Source: JAFKKS01 sp039808325 (lineage in GTDB: Bacteria > Pseudomonadota > Alphaproteobacteria > Rhizobiales > Xanthobacteraceae). Taken from it: 25,374 nucleotides of DNA. The position numbers and the translations under genes are program-made. Shown here one piece after another: positions 15,525 to 23,228 of the stretch. The notes beneath the pieces are model-generated. The model was not told the DNA's origin. It saw only the letters and a list, made by a program, of their open reading frames with translations, and ran no database searches. Position 1 is the stretch's first letter, and the number at the start of each line of letters is the position of its first letter. The stretch covers positions 1 through 25,374 of the forward strand of contig JBDHSU010000052.1 in NCBI GenBank assembly GCA_039808325.1, given 5' to 3'.

Positions 15525-17588
15525 TCACGCCGGGCTGCTCTGGGTTCGTAGCGCGATGTCGAGCCAGCCGAGGCCGTTGACGGTGACCCTGTCTCCGGCG
15601 CCGGTAACGACTGTTGTCGTCTCCGCCTCGAAGATGGCGGGCCCTTCGATCGTGGCGCCAGGGGCCAATTTGTCGATCTGATAGACCGGCACGGATTTCC
15701 ATCCATCGAAGCGGGCTTGGCGTTTCGTTTCAACCGGCAGCGGTGCTGCCTGCTGCGACGGTTGCTCGTTAACCGGCGCAGGAACATGGCCGACCGCTGC
15801 CACACGCGCGTTGACGAATACCACTTCCTGATCGCGCGAAGAGTAGGTGTAAAGCTCTTCGTGACGCAGATGAAATCGTTCGGCGACGCGCTCGGCGAGG
15901 CCCGGCTCGTTCCAATCAAGCCCGTCCAACGAGACGTCGACCTCAAACACCTGTTCACCGTAGCGCATCTCGGCCGATCGCTCGATGCGAATGTCGCCGT
16001 CGAACCATCCGCGCAGACGGTTGATCGCCTGCTGTTCGAGGGCGGCATAGACCGAACGCAGGCGTTCGTCGGTCATCGCCGTCTCGTCGCCGACATGCGT
16101 CTGGCTCACCTCGTAGCGAAGGTCGCTCGTCAGCATGCCCCAGGCGGAAAGAACCGAGGCGATCGTCGGCACGATGACCCTCGGGATCTCGAGCTCTCGA
16201 GCGACCTCGACCGCATGCAGGCCCGCGCCGCCGCCGAACGACAGGAGTGCGAATTTGCGCGGGTCGACGCCGCGACGCACCGTCATCAGGCGAATTCCTT
16301 CCGCCATGTTGAGGTTGATCAGTCGAAAGACGCCGGCCGCAGCATCTTGCGTGGAAAGGCCGATCTTCGCCGCGACAGCTTCGACGGCATGCTCGGCCGC
16401 CGACGTGTCCAGATTCTTCCGGCCGCCGAAGAAGTTTTTTGCGTCGAGATAGCCGAGCAGCAGATTGGCGTCGGTGACTGTCGGCTGGGTGCCGCCGTTG
16501 GCGTAGGACGCGGGTCCCGGAACGGCTCCGGCGCTTTCGGGGCCGACTTTAAAAGTTCCGCCCGCGTCCACATGCGCGATCGACCCGCCGCCGGCGGCGA
16601 TGGAAACGATGTCGAGGGAGCGCAGGCCAATGCGCTCGCCGGCGAGGCTTCGCTCGGCCGACAGCGCCGCCTTGCCGTCATAGATCAGTGAAATATCGGT
16701 TGATGTTCCACCAACGTCGAAGGGAATGAGGTCGCCGATGCCGAGAAGCTGCGCGCAGCGCCTTGCGCCGGCAACACCGCCGGCGGGCCCGGATAGCACC
16801 GTCGCCGCGGCGAGGCGCACGGCCTCTTCCACGGGCGCCATGCCGCCGTGCGACAGCACGATGAAAAGATTGCCGCCAAATCCCGCTTCCCGGAGCCGAC
16901 CATCGAGGTTCGTCAGATAGAGGCGGACGATCGGGCCGACGTAGGAATTCACCACCGTTGTCGAGACGCGCTCGAATTCCTTGATCTGCGGCAGCACGTC
17001 GCTCGAGCGGGAGATATAGACCTCCGGCAACTGCGCACGCAGGCGCGCTTCAGTCGCTTGCTCATGCGATGGGTTCTTGTAAGCGTGCAGGTAGCAGATG
17101 GCGACGGCGTTCGCGCCCGATGTCCGGATATCGGCGATAGCCGCATCGAGCGCGCCCATGTCGAGGGGCGTTAGAATCGCGCCGTTCGGGCCGATCCGCT
17201 CGCGGATCCCGAACCGAAGGTGACGTGGCACGAGCGGCGCCGGCGGGCTTGAGCGTAATTCGTAGCGATTAGGCTTCATGCCCTCCCGCATTTCCAGGAC
17301 ATCGCGATGCCCCTGGGTCGTGAGGAGGGCGACCTTGGCGCCCTTGCGCTCGAGGAGAGCATTGGTCGCGACAGTGGTGCCATGGACGATGGATGTCGTT
17401 TGCGCCAGCAACTGAGCCAGCGTCAGATCGTGGCGCCGGGCCAGTTCCTGCAGGCCATCGATCACACCGATCGACTGATCCTGCGGCGTCGACAGGGATT
17501 TCGCGAAGATCGTGTGGCCGGTCTCATCGATTGCGACAAGGTCCGTGAACGTCCCGCCGACGTCGATTCCGATTCGCATTCCAGACAT
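15525..17588 (-). CDS. hyuA: Hydantoinase/5-oxoprolinase family subunit A (HyuA2)
   Basis: A 687-residue second HyuA. It has DVGGTFTD (9-16), HGTTVATNALLERKGA (69-84), RFGIRERIGPNGAILTPLD (125-143), FDVGGTSTD (290-298) and AAGGGSIAHVDAGG (331-344). At the usual PGPxCY motif this copy reads PGPASY with Ser361, while HyuA1 keeps Cys. The later FGGAGPLHA-type segment is FGGGAGLHA. The pair is therefore diverged and may differ in substrate. The ATG at 17588 is chosen because it overlaps the hyuB2 stop by one base (TGATG), a coupling signal; a second ATG three codons on (17579) is possible. It follows hyuB2 in the same unit as the polar-amino-acid permeases, which suggests the substrate is imported by them (inference). 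Confidence 0.92.
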   Translation of the reverse strand: MSGMRIGIDVGGTFTDLVAIDETGHTIFAKSLSTPQDQSIGVIDGLQELARRHDLTLAQLLAQTTSIVHGTTVATNALLERKGAKVALLTTQGHRDVLEMREGMKPNRYELRSSPPAPLVPRHLRFGIRERIGPNGAILTPLDMGALDAAIADIRTSGANAVAICYLHAYKNPSHEQATEARLRAQLPEVYISRSSDVLPQIKEFERVSTTVVNSYVGPIVRLYLTNLDGRLREAGFGGNLFIVLSHGGMAPVEEAVRLAAATVLSGPAGGVAGARRCAQLLGIGDLIPFDVGGTSTDISLIYDGKAALSAERSLAGERIGLRSLDIVSIAAGGGSIAHVDAGGTFKVGPESAGAVPGPASYANGGTQPTVTDANLLLGYLDAKNFFGGRKNLDTSAAEHAVEAVAAKIGLSTQDAAAGVFRLINLNMAEGIRLMTVRRGVDPRKFALLSFGGGAGLHAVEVARELEIPRVIVPTIASVLSAWGMLTSDLRYEVSQTHVGDETAMTDERLRSVYAALEQQAINRLRGWFDGDIRIERSAEMRYGEQVFEVDVSLDGLDWNEPGLAERVAERFHLRHEELYTYSSRDQEVVFVNARVAAVGHVPAPVNEQPSQQAAPLPVETKRQARFDGWKSVPVYQIDKLAPGATIEGPAIFEAETTTVVTGAGDRVTVNGLGWLDIALRTQSSPA

Positions 17589-19243
17589 CAGACGGCTCGC
17601 TTGCTCACAAGGCCTTGCAATTCGTCCCGCGAACGTGCTTCCGCGCTCCGCTCGCCCGGCGGACCCCATCCGCCGCCGCCGGCCGACCGAATCTCGAAGG
17701 TGCTGCCGGGCGGCACGACGATCCCGACCTCCTTGGTCTTGAGGACGCGCGGCTCGCTGCCCTCGGACACCAACCGGTAGTGGTGCGGCGGACTGTCCTT
17801 CCCGCCGAGCATCCCGAACGAGCCGTAACGCGCGCCGTCGCCCGCGGTATTGGCAAGCGCCGGCTTCTCCGTGAGGACCTGCAAATCCAACGCAACTCCC
17901 AGCCCACCGCGGTGGCGTCCTTCGCCCCCCGAATCCGGCAGAAATTCATGCTGCGCGAAATGCAGCGGAAAGCGAACTTCGGCGAACTCGACGCTGCCGA
18001 ATTTCAACCCGCCGACGGACTCGAATTCGCCGATGGAAGACCAACCGTCACCGGCGGCCGAGGCGCCGCCCCCGGGACGCGCGTGAAACATATGCCAAAT
18101 AAACTTGCGGCCGTTGCGCGGGTTCTCGCCTTGGATGGCGATTCTGTAGCGTCGTCCCCAGCCGCCCATCGTTCTTTCCGGGCAAGATTGCGACAGGGCC
18201 GTCACGATCGCCTGCACGATGCCGTTCGAGGGATGGCTCGTGCACATTGTGACGGGCCTGTTCGGTTCGGGCCAGACGATGGTTCCTTCCTTGAGCTTGA
18301 CGCTGAGCGGCCTGAAGGCGCCGTCGTTCTTGGGGACGTCCGGGTCGATCAGGAAGGCCAGAGCCATCGCGCAGGCGGATTGGGAATTCGCGTAGGACGA
18401 GTTCATGAAGCTGGTCGACTGAGGATCGGAGCCGGTCAGATCGACCTCGATGTTGCTGCCGGTCTTCGTGACGCGCGCATGGATGCGAATATTCTCGCGG
18501 CCGTGCCCGTCGTCGTCCAAGAAAGCCTCGCCCTCGAAGACGCCGTCCTTCCACTCCGAAATGATCGCCCGCGTCCGCCGCTCGGCGGCATCGAAGTAAT
18601 CCTCGATGGCGTTGAGCGTGGTCTCGGAATTGAAGTCGTCCAGAAGCTTCACGATGCGGCGCTCGCCAAGGTGTGCCGCTCCGATCATCGCCGCGAGGTC
18701 GCCTCGGAAGTCGCGCTCGTTGCGGGTGTTGAGCGCGAGCAGATCGACGAGGTCGTCACGTTGTTTCCCAGCTTCGTAAAGCCGCACGGGCGGGATGCGC
18801 AGGCCTTCGGTCCAGATGTCGCGTGCGGATGGATTATATGCGCCGTGCGTCGATCCGCCGATATCGCTCTGATGCGCGCGCACGATCGTCCAAAACAGGC
18901 GCTCCTTGCCGCCGAACACGGGAACGAAAGCCGTTACGTCCGGCAGATGCGATCCGCCGAAGCTCGGATCGTTGGAGAGGAAAACATCGCCCTCGGAAAT
19001 GTCCGAAAACCTTGCTTCGATGGCGCGCGCCGCCCAAGGCAGCGCTCCGACATGAATCGGAATATGGTCGGCCTGCGCCACCAGGCGGCAACGTGTGTCG
19101 ACGATGCCGATCGAGAAATCCCGGCTCGAATTCAAGATTTGCGAGAATGACGTGCGCAGCATCGCTTCGCCCATCTCGCGCGTGATCGAGGTAAAACGGT
19201 GCTCGATGACGGAGCGCGTGATGGGATCGACGGCCGAGGGCAT
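17588..19243 (-). CDS. hyuB: Hydantoinase/5-oxoprolinase family subunit B (HyuB2), short form
   Basis: A 551-residue HyuB. Motifs: VDPITRSVIEHRF (5-17), NDPSFGGSHLPD (91-102), AHQSDIGGSTHG (123-134), EGLRIPPVRLYEAG (146-159) and the glycine-rich SAGGGGWGPPGER segment near 520-532. It ends soon after, at GLVSKRAV. HyuB proteins usually continue past this point with an A-x-x-x-YGV tail, as HyuB1 does. This copy is therefore about 40-50 residues shorter at the C-terminus, although the overlap with the hyuA2 start suggests a natural end, not a frameshift. AGGAA seven bases before the ATG supports the start. Only 39 bases separate it from the upstream permease gene. Confidence 0.92.
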   Translation of the reverse strand: MPSAVDPITRSVIEHRFTSITREMGEAMLRTSFSQILNSSRDFSIGIVDTRCRLVAQADHIPIHVGALPWAARAIEARFSDISEGDVFLSNDPSFGGSHLPDVTAFVPVFGGKERLFWTIVRAHQSDIGGSTHGAYNPSARDIWTEGLRIPPVRLYEAGKQRDDLVDLLALNTRNERDFRGDLAAMIGAAHLGERRIVKLLDDFNSETTLNAIEDYFDAAERRTRAIISEWKDGVFEGEAFLDDDGHGRENIRIHARVTKTGSNIEVDLTGSDPQSTSFMNSSYANSQSACAMALAFLIDPDVPKNDGAFRPLSVKLKEGTIVWPEPNRPVTMCTSHPSNGIVQAIVTALSQSCPERTMGGWGRRYRIAIQGENPRNGRKFIWHMFHARPGGGASAAGDGWSSIGEFESVGGLKFGSVEFAEVRFPLHFAQHEFLPDSGGEGRHRGGLGVALDLQVLTEKPALANTAGDGARYGSFGMLGGKDSPPHHYRLVSEGSEPRVLKTKEVGIVVPPGSTFEIRSAGGGGWGPPGERSAEARSRDELQGLVSKRAV

Positions 19244-19282
19244 GGGGGATTCCTATGGGAAGGCGATGTGGAGGTGCTCGAA

Positions 19283-19933
19283 TTACGCCGTGGACATTCG
19301 CATTTGCGCGTGATGCTCGAGCCGGCGCACGAGGGCACTCAGCGCATAGCATACGATAAAATAGATGATCGCCAGCGCGGAATAGAGGAAGATGGGCGTC
19401 TGCTCGCGTGCGTTCAGAACCGTCGCTTCATGCAGAATGTCCGGTACGCTGATGATGCTGGCGATGGTCGAGTCCTGAAATGCGATCAGGCTTTGCGTGA
19501 GCAATGACGGCGTCATGCGCCGCAGCGCCTGTGGGAGAATGATCATCCGCATGGTTTGCGACCTGCTCAGCCCGCTGGCCAGGCCGGCATTCCATTGGCC
19601 GGTGGATACGGATTGAATTCCCGACCGGATGATCTCGGTGAAATAAGCGACCTCGAAAGCGGCGAGCGCGGCGAGCGCGGAAAAGTACGCCGAGCTCGGT
19701 TGTCCGGTGATCAGCGGGCCGACCGTATATACCCAGAAGATCAGCATCACGAGCGGCATGCTGCGCAAGACGTTGACGTAAAACGTCGTGGGGTAATGGA
19801 TGAGCGGAGAGGGTGACAGTCGCGCGAACGCGAAGATGCAGGCGATCGGCAGCGCGATTGTGATCGCGGCGACCGTCATGCCGACATTGTAGCGGAGCAG
19901 GGCAAGGAGAAGCTCGCCGATGTCATGCATCAT
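19283..19933 (-). CDS. Polar amino acid ABC transporter permease (HisM/GltK type)
   Basis: A 216-residue inner-membrane subunit of the HisMQ/GltJK family. There are about five hydrophobic helices, starting at 16-37. The N-terminal membrane segment is followed by the family motif YVNVLRSMPLVMLIFWVY (52-69), and the cytoplasmic coupling loop is GLASGLSRSQTMRMIILPQALRR (119-141). The ATG overlaps the stop of the other permease (ATGA at 19930-19933), so the two are translated together. It probably forms a heterodimer with the 19930-20646 product, powered by the ATPase at 23225-23950 and fed by the binding protein at 20748-21659. Ligand: an amino acid or close derivative (inference). Confidence 0.92.
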   Translation of the reverse strand: MMHDIGELLLALLRYNVGMTVAAITIALPIACIFAFARLSPSPLIHYPTTFYVNVLRSMPLVMLIFWVYTVGPLITGQPSSAYFSALAALAAFEVAYFTEIIRSGIQSVSTGQWNAGLASGLSRSQTMRMIILPQALRRMTPSLLTQSLIAFQDSTIASIISVPDILHEATVLNAREQTPIFLYSALAIIYFIVCYALSALVRRLEHHAQMRMSTA

Positions 19934-20646
19934 TTCGACTCACGATAGGTGAGCCCGCCGACGCGCGTCCATTTCTCGATCACGCTCATGAGCGCCGCGA
20001 TCACCCATGCGCATGCGAGATAGACGCATGTCGCGTATGTGTTCGCCTCGATCCAATGGAACGTCTCGGCACCGATCCTCTGCGAGATATAGGTCGTCTC
20101 GACGGCGCCCACGGTCATCGCCAGCGAGGACCCCTTGAAGATCGTGACGAATTCGGAAGTCAGGCTCGGCGCGATGAGCCGCAGCAGAAGCGGCAGCACG
20201 ACATAGGCCTGCATCTGCGTCCAGCTCAGGCCGCTGGCGAGGGCCGCCTGGCGAATGCCGCGGCCGACCGTATTCATGCCGGCGCGCACATGCTCGGCGA
20301 TCTTGGCGGAACTGTAGAGAGACAGCGCCATGATCGCGGCGACGGTCTCCCAGCCAAAATCGAACAACGTCTGCCGCACGGGGAGCGGCAACACGCGCGG
20401 CATGACGAAATAGACGAAAAAGAGTTGAACCAGGACCGGGATATTCCGGAACAACTCCACATAGGCCGTCGCCAGCGCGCGCACCAGCCTGTTTGGCGCG
20501 TCGCGCATGACGCCGACGAACACGCCGAGCAACAGCGCGAAGACCCAGGAATAGAACGCGATCTTGATCGTCAGCAGCAGCGCGTCGAAAACCTGCTCGC
20601 CGAAGGGCGGCTTCCAAAGAATCGACCAGTCGAGTCCGGAGATCAT
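19930..20646 (-). CDS. Polar amino acid ABC transporter permease (HisQ/GltJ type)
   Basis: A 238-residue permease. TM1 is at about 22-46, followed by the signature VELFRNIPVLVQLFFVYFV (63-81) with the conserved RNIP. The coupling loop is AALASGLSWTQMQAYVVLPLLLR (134-156), then the FVTIFKGSSLAMTVG segment near 166-180, which is typical of glutamate/aspartate-type permeases. The start lies 101 bases after the binding-protein stop, behind the perfect stem-loop at 20675-20696. The Shine-Dalgarno is weak (GAGACGG-like), so expression is probably lower than that of the binding protein. Confidence 0.92.
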   Translation of the reverse strand: MISGLDWSILWKPPFGEQVFDALLLTIKIAFYSWVFALLLGVFVGVMRDAPNRLVRALATAYVELFRNIPVLVQLFFVYFVMPRVLPLPVRQTLFDFGWETVAAIMALSLYSSAKIAEHVRAGMNTVGRGIRQAALASGLSWTQMQAYVVLPLLLRLIAPSLTSEFVTIFKGSSLAMTVGAVETTYISQRIGAETFHWIEANTYATCVYLACAWVIAALMSVIEKWTRVGGLTYRESK

Positions 20647-20674
20647 ACGCGCCGTCTCTGCAAGCTAACCATTC

Positions 20675-20696
20675 ATGCGCCGGCGGACCGGCGCAT
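20675..20696 (-). other. Perfect intercistronic stem-loop after the binding-protein gene
   Basis: ATGCGCCGG (20675-20683) and CCGGCGCAT (20688-20696) form a perfect nine-base stem with a four-base loop. In the minus-strand transcript the loop reads UCCG, a member of the UNCG class of very stable tetraloops. It lies between the binding-protein stop (20748) and the first permease start (20646), with no T-run after it. Such structures in ABC operons protect the upstream message and partly attenuate read-through, giving excess binding protein over permease (established for malE-malF). The function here is inferred. Confidence 0.6.
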
Positions 20697-20747
20697 TCCC
20701 GAGTGTCGTGGCGGCTCTAGCGCTAAGGGGCCGCAGATGGACGACGG

Positions 20748-21659
20748 TTACGCCGGCCAGGAATTCATCAGCACCATCGTCTTGAGCTGGTCGGTCAACT
20801 CCATCGGTGTCGCGCTGGAGGGGCCGAAGTATTTATCGAAAAGCTTGTTCCATTCGCCGCTGATGAAGATGTTCACCAGCGTTATGTCCGCAATCCGTTT
20901 GAACTTCGGGCTCGAGGGACGCAGGATGCAGGCCTGCAGGAAGCTGTTGATGTTGATGGCGAAGACGCGCAGGTTTTTCTGCTTCCCGGCAAAGCCATAA
21001 AGGATAGGCTCGTCGGAGCTGTAGACGTCGATGGTGCCGGTTTGCAGCGCGGTGACGCCCTGCGCGTGGTCGGGAAATCCCACGGTGCGCACCGGCGCCG
21101 ACAGCACCTTTCGGTTGTTGAGCTCGCGATACGATGCTTCTTCCAATCCGCCTTGCGGGACGCCGACGCGCTTCCCAGCAAGATCGGCAAGCGACTTGAT
21201 GGGACTGTCGCTCAGCACCATCGCCGCTGTCGCGGTGAGGAAGTGGGGGACGAGGAAGTCGACTACTTTGGCGCGCCCTTGCGTGACGACGGTTGCGCCG
21301 GCTTCCATGTCGATCGTGCCGTTCTGCAGGAGAGGCTGGCGCGTCTGGCTGGTCACCGGCACATAGTTGATGCTGATCTTTCCGCCGAGCTCTTTGTTCA
21401 CGTTGTTGTAGATCGCAAGCGCCATTTCGGTTGCGAAGCCGGTGTATTTGCCGTCGGCGTCCTTGAACCCGTATGGTGGCGCCGACTCCCGTGCGCCGAG
21501 ATTGAACACGCCGGTGCGCTGAATGCGATCGAGCGTGTCTTCCGGGCAGGATTCCGCTTGCGCGGCATTGGTCGAAACAGCCGCGGCCGCAACTCCCGCG
21601 CCGCCGAGCAGGAATGACCGGCGATTCGCCGTGATCTTCGTCTTCGCATCGTCCAACAT
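20748..21659 (-). CDS. Amino-acid ABC transporter substrate-binding protein with a Tat-type signal
   Basis: A 303-residue periplasmic binding protein of the GltI/HisJ (SBP_bac_3) family. The N-terminus carries NRRSFLLGG (12-20) and a hydrophobic stretch ending at AQA (33-35), a twin-arginine export signal with cleavage near residue 35. The mature domain shows the family order: RTGVFNLGARESAPPYGFKDADGKYTGFATEMA (48-80), the loop KSLADLAGKRVGVPQGG (about 155-171), and a YSSDEPILYG segment near 214-223. AGGAGGA five bases before the ATG is the best ribosome-binding site in the minus-strand unit. It sits 33 bases after the DadA-like gene. Ligand: an amino acid, oxo-derivative or D-isomer (inference). 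Confidence 0.93.
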   Translation of the reverse strand: MLDDAKTKITANRRSFLLGGAGVAAAAVSTNAAQAESCPEDTLDRIQRTGVFNLGARESAPPYGFKDADGKYTGFATEMALAIYNNVNKELGGKISINYVPVTSQTRQPLLQNGTIDMEAGATVVTQGRAKVVDFLVPHFLTATAAMVLSDSPIKSLADLAGKRVGVPQGGLEEASYRELNNRKVLSAPVRTVGFPDHAQGVTALQTGTIDVYSSDEPILYGFAGKQKNLRVFAININSFLQACILRPSSPKFKRIADITLVNIFISGEWNKLFDKYFGPSSATPMELTDQLKTMVLMNSWPA

Positions 21660-21692
21660 GGCATTCCTCCTGTTGAGTTGATTATTCGCGCG

Positions 21693-22967
21693 CTAGAACG
21701 GACCTCTAAAGCGATCGCTGCGGAACGGTGTGAGATCAATCGGGGCGGGTCGGCCGGAAACAAGGTCGGCGAGGACGACGCCGGTATAGGGCGCCGCGGT
21801 CATGCCGACATGTCCGTGACCGAAGGCGAGAAAAACGTCGGCCGAGCGGCGGGAGCGGCCCAGCACGGGCAGGGAATCGGGCAAGCTTGGGCGGTGGCCC
21901 ATCCACATCGAAAGCCGGTCTTCCGGCAGCGCCGTCGGCAGGCCCGGCAGGAGATTTGCCGCGCGCGCCAGCAGCATGCGTGAACGCTGCCAATTTGGGG
22001 GCGCATCGAGGCCCGCAAGTTCCACCGTGCCCGCAAGTCGCAGTCCGGCGGCCATCGGCGTCGCGACGAAACTGAACTCTGCGTCAGTCGTCGGGACGCG
22101 AGGCATCGCGTCCGCGTTGTTGACCATAAGATGGTAACCGCGCTCGGTCTCGAGCGGTACGCGATCGCCGACCATCGCTGCGAGAGATTTCGAGTGGGCG
22201 CCGGTCGCGATGACGGCTGAATCGGCCGGGATGCTTTCTCCCGAGGTATGAACCGTGCGCAGGCGTCCGTTTTCGATATCGAAGCCGGTCGCGCGTACGC
22301 GCACGATCCGGCCTCCGTCCGCGACGAAAGCGTCCGCGAGCGCTGTCACGAGCCCATGCGGGTCGACGGTGTGCCCGTTTCCCGGGATGTACTTGGCGCG
22401 GATCAGATCGCGCGCCAGGCTAGGGTCGAATTGCCTTAGCTCGTCGACATTCAGGTCGTCCCACTTGATCCCGTTGCGGCGCCGGATTTCCCAGGCGCGT
22501 GCGTCGGCCTGCCAACTCGCTTCGCTGCGGTAGACGACCAGGATGCCGTCGCGCCGCACGAGGGACTGCGCATTCGCGGCCTTGACCAACGGCATCAAAG
22601 CGTCGAGGCTCTGCGAGATCAGGGATTTCAAGGCCTCAGCTTGGCGTGCGACGCGATCGGCGCTGGCGCCGGCATAGGCGTAGCGCAAAAGCCAGGGCGC
22701 GATCTTCGGCAGATAGCGCCAGCGGATCGCCAATGGGCCGAGCGGATCAAGCAGGTAGCCCGGAACGCGCTTCAACGTATCGGGCCCGGCGATCGGAACG
22801 AGCGATGAAGGATTGAAGCAGCCGGCGTTGCCGAATGAGGCGCCTTCGCCGGGCGGATTAGGGTCGACGATGGTGACCTGGTGCCCGGCGCGCTGGATGT
22901 AGCTCGCGGCGCAGACGCCGACCATTCCAGCCCCGACGACGACGACTTTCTTGCTGTTCTCGGCCAA
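21693..22967 (-). CDS. DadA-like FAD-dependent amino acid oxidoreductase (DadA2)
   Basis: A 424-residue flavoprotein of the DAO/DadA family. The FAD motif GAGMVG is at 12-17, Asp35 ends the second strand, and EGASFGNAG is at 41-49. The C-terminal flavin segment reads GHGHVGMTAAPYTG (383-396), not the GHGTLGWTMACGSG of true DadA found in the other copy. This places it in a different subgroup, such as dehydrogenases of D-hydroxyproline or other D-amino acids. The frame starts at a TTG codon with AAGGGGG seven bases upstream; no ATG gives a complete FAD motif. It is the first gene of the long minus-strand unit, co-transcribed with the amino-acid uptake genes, so the imported compound or its product is probably its substrate. 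Confidence 0.87.
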   Translation of the reverse strand: MAENSKKVVVVGAGMVGVCAASYIQRAGHQVTIVDPNPPGEGASFGNAGCFNPSSLVPIAGPDTLKRVPGYLLDPLGPLAIRWRYLPKIAPWLLRYAYAGASADRVARQAEALKSLISQSLDALMPLVKAANAQSLVRRDGILVVYRSEASWQADARAWEIRRRNGIKWDDLNVDELRQFDPSLARDLIRAKYIPGNGHTVDPHGLVTALADAFVADGGRIVRVRATGFDIENGRLRTVHTSGESIPADSAVIATGAHSKSLAAMVGDRVPLETERGYHLMVNNADAMPRVPTTDAEFSFVATPMAAGLRLAGTVELAGLDAPPNWQRSRMLLARAANLLPGLPTALPEDRLSMWMGHRPSLPDSLPVLGRSRRSADVFLAFGHGHVGMTAAPYTGVVLADLVSGRPAPIDLTPFRSDRFRGPF

Positions 22968-23032
22968 CGAAACGCCCCCTTATTTGTTGCCGTTCGCTTT
23001 ACTTTTGCGGGCGCTTCAAACGAGCATCTCCA

Positions 23033-23061
23033 CACGATCGACATAACGCCGCACGATCGAC
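23033..23061. repeat. Direct repeat CACGATCGAC, two copies 19 bp apart
   Basis: Identical 10-mers lie at 23033-23042 and 23052-23061. Each contains the 6-base palindrome CGATCG. The 19-base offset is slightly under two helical turns. The position between the divergent start sites suggests a regulator binding region for both transcription units. The binding protein is unknown. Confidence 0.45.
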
Positions 23062-23068
23062 GGCGATC

Positions 23069-23098
23069 TTGAGCGATTTTTCAGAGTGTGACTATATA
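23069..23098 (+). promoter_or_regulatory. Sigma-70-like promoter candidate for the ATPase-dehydrogenase unit
   Basis: TTGAGC (23069-23074) and TATATA (23093-23098) are spaced by 18 bases; an overlapping TATAAT (23095-23100) sits 20 bases from the same -35. The start would be near 23105, giving a leader of about 120 bases that includes the small frame at 23193-23228. The direct repeat ends eight bases upstream of the -35, a typical activator position. Confidence 0.4.
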
Positions 23099-23192
23099 AT
23101 CAGTCGATAAATTCACCGCTCGTCGGGACGATTTTACTATGGGGTACAGGGTCAAAAGTCTCTGTGCGCGATGAAATAGGACGCCGCAACCG

Positions 23193-23228
23193 ATGATGGA
23201 CCAATACCGCAAGTTCCTCGCCGTATGA
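23193..23228 (+). CDS. Putative 11-codon leader frame overlapping the ATPase start
   Basis: An ATG-ATG start at 23193 opens a frame encoding MMDQYRKFLAV. Its TGA (23226-23228) overlaps the ATPase ATG (23225-23227) as ATGA. An AGGA lies 11 bases before it, which is somewhat far. The ATPase start itself has no Shine-Dalgarno, so coupling through this frame is conceivable. Chance is a real alternative for a frame this short. Confidence 0.3.
   Translation: MMDQYRKFLAV

Larger units (their letters stand above)
22968..23224. promoter_or_regulatory. Divergent promoter region of the amino-acid uptake locus
   Basis: These 257 bases separate the minus-strand unit (starting at DadA2) from the plus-strand ATPase. 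The stretch is more AT-rich than its surroundings around 23070-23150. It holds a 10-base direct repeat (23033-23061), a sigma-70-like promoter candidate (23069-23098) and a short leader frame (23193-23228). No other gene is supported. Confidence 0.6.

Noticed and set aside
15047..15580. Plus-strand frame crossing the gap between the hyu pairs
   Set aside because: It starts inside hyuB1 antisense and ends inside hyuA2 antisense, has low-complexity composition, and has no Shine-Dalgarno or family match.
17615..19150. Long plus-strand frame opposite hyuB2
   Set aside because: Shadow of the HyuB2 coding strand; no start signal and no motif.
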